Of a stretch of 5,443 nt of DNA, positions 4,617 to 5,443 are shown piece after piece; position 1 is the first letter of the stretch; each line of letters begins with the position of its first letter. A program made the translations under genes and the position numbers. Under the pieces are notes generated by a model, which was not told the DNA's origin, did no database searches, and was given only the letters and a program-made list of their open reading frames with translations. This DNA is from CAMBDR01 sp046597185 (GTDB taxonomy: Bacteria > Pseudomonadota > Gammaproteobacteria > Burkholderiales > Burkholderiaceae_D): contig JBKJLF010000644.1 in NCBI GenBank assembly GCA_046597185.1, positions 1 to 5,443 of the forward strand, read 5' to 3'.

Positions 4617-5210
4617 ATGGCTAAGGAAACAGAAGGTAGTGTACTGGGCAATCAAATTTTATCGCAGCGTGTCGCTGCGGCGTTGGCAGTGGGCAACACG
4701 CCGGGTGTGAATACGCATGAATTGGTGAATGTGTACAACATTAAAAAAGAACGTAAAAAAGTTGTTAAGGCGTACTACGACAGGGAAGGTAAAACCATGC
4801 CTGCGGCGGCGTTGGTGCTTAGGGTAGATGCTGATCGGGATATTAGACATTCACGTGTGCTGGGCAGTAATATGCTCAAGGCAAATCGGGGCTATCTAAG
4901 ACCGGATTATGTGGATGCGCATCATATTGTTGGGCGACTGCACCCAGACGCATTGTTAGCCCGGAATTATTTGTTTAACTGGGGGATTGGGATCAATGAT
5001 GCAGATAATGGTGTGTTTTTGCCGCGATATGCAACAACAAGCATTGCGAGTATGCCATATGCTTCGAATCACCAAGGGCTTCATACAGTAAATTATTACT
5101 TAAATGTGACATTGCGGTTGGGTGATGTATTGGGGCAATCCGTTGCTGAGGCGCGCCTTGTACTCCGTGAAATTAAAAGTGAATTAATTGCAGGCACATT
5201 TTCTTTTTGA
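4617..5210 (+). CDS. AHH-motif nuclease (HNH/Endo VII fold), probable polymorphic toxin
   Basis: A 197-aa protein whose C-terminal half matches the AHH family, a set of toxin nucleases of the HNH/Endonuclease VII superfamily that cut nucleic acid using a metal-binding His core. Visible hallmarks are DAHHIVGRLHP (A101-H102-H103), the GIGINDADNGVFLP block (123-136, with N127 and N131) and a downstream His near tyrosines, NHQGLHTVNYY (H152, H156, Y160-Y161). Residues 1-95 are basic and polar with no signal peptide, membrane helix, PAAR, RHS or hemagglutinin repeats. Polymorphic toxins usually carry this domain at the end of a long secreted protein; here it stands alone. It may be a small cargo effector, a displaced toxin cassette or an intracellular toxin. 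The start has AGGGA (4605-4609) seven bases upstream. The next gene begins 11 bp after its stop and is the expected immunity partner. Family call is from motif recognition. Confidence 0.85.
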   Translation: MAKETEGSVLGNQILSQRVAAALAVGNTPGVNTHELVNVYNIKKERKKVVKAYYDREGKTMPAAALVLRVDADRDIRHSRVLGSNMLKANRGYLRPDYVDAHHIVGRLHPDALLARNYLFNWGIGINDADNGVFLPRYATTSIASMPYASNHQGLHTVNYYLNVTLRLGDVLGQSVAEARLVLREIKSELIAGTFSF

Positions 5211-5221
5211 CAGAGGTGAGT

Positions 5222-5443
5222 ATGGTGCAGCTTTGGGAATGTATAGGTGGTGGTGGCAATGATTTTGGTGGCCTCACGTTTAAGGACGAAGAGGATCTGG
5301 CGAATAATCTTTTTGAAATTAATGGTTGCAAAAAAGATTTTGGAAAAATCCCGCGAATTATGCCAACAGTATATAAAAAAGTTAAAAAGCAACCACCAGT
5401 GGCCGATATCGGCAATTTGGTCCCCGGCGCAATTATTCTTAAC
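5222..5443 (+). CDS. Partial gene, probable immunity protein (Imm11/DUF1629-like)
   Basis: The first 74 codons are open to the right edge of the window, so the gene is incomplete at its 3' end. GAGGTGAG (5213-5220) precedes ATG 5222; an in-frame GTG at 5216 is a less likely start. The start lies 11 bp after the nuclease stop, so the two form one transcript. The product opens MVQLWECIGGGGNDFGGL, is then acidic (KDEEDLANN) and then lysine-rich (KKVKKQPPV), and reads ADIGNLVPGAIILN at the edge. No signal peptide or membrane segment is visible, consistent with a cytosolic antidote. The spacing of a K/P-rich segment before a 'PGAIIL' strand reminds me of Imm11/DUF1629 proteins, which often accompany polymorphic toxins. 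Position supports immunity better than sequence does; the family assignment is tentative. Confidence 0.7.
   Translation, partial: MVQLWECIGGGGNDFGGLTFKDEEDLANNLFEINGCKKDFGKIPRIMPTVYKKVKKQPPVADIGNLVPGAIILN

Noticed and set aside
1..5443. CRISPR array, tRNA, rRNA or IS element
   Set aside because: The tandem repeats are too short and contiguous (13 and 17 bp, no spacers) for CRISPR; no cloverleaf, rRNA motif or transposase was seen.

Overview
The window looks like an accessory segment of a mid-GC proteobacterial chromosome, most likely betaproteobacterial. This rests on an RstA-type OmpR/PhoB response regulator, sigma70-like promoters, Shine-Dalgarno starts and general protein character. The genus cannot be fixed from the sequence alone. 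Seven coding regions are supported, one of them a 34-residue gene too short for routine gene callers and one cut by the right edge.

Left part (1-1720): a strong hairpin terminator of an upstream gene is followed by a 13-bp tandem repeat and an exported protein of unknown function (126-854, +). Convergent to it is an RstA-like response regulator (902-1624, -) with no sensor kinase beside it. The regulator's leader is built from 17-bp tandem copies, each carrying a Shine-Dalgarno-like element and an ATG. Two of these encode five-codon mini-ORFs whose stop codons overlap the next start as TAATG.

Middle (1720-4193): a TPR protein with a Cys2/His2 motif (1810-2703, +) is divergent from the regulator. 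It converges on a two-gene unit read on the minus strand: a 34-aa peptide ending in six prolines and a lysine (4089-4193), then a 426-aa six-helix membrane protein with a Pro/Ala/Thr linker and a helical cytoplasmic tail (2758-4038). The proline codons can pair with the spacer before the membrane gene, so the short gene may be a small protein, a regulatory leader, or both.

Right part (4194-5443): a 423-bp gene-free divergent control region separates that unit from an AHH-motif HNH/Endo VII-fold nuclease (4617-5210, +). Eleven bases later begins a gene cut by the window edge (5222 onward) whose opening resembles Imm11/DUF1629 immunity proteins. Together these look like a free-standing polymorphic-toxin nuclease with its antidote.

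The points most worth a second look are the reiterated initiation leader of the regulator, the polyproline small gene coupled to an unrecognised membrane protein, and the carrier-less AHH nuclease pair. Functional links between the blocks are inference from proximity only.
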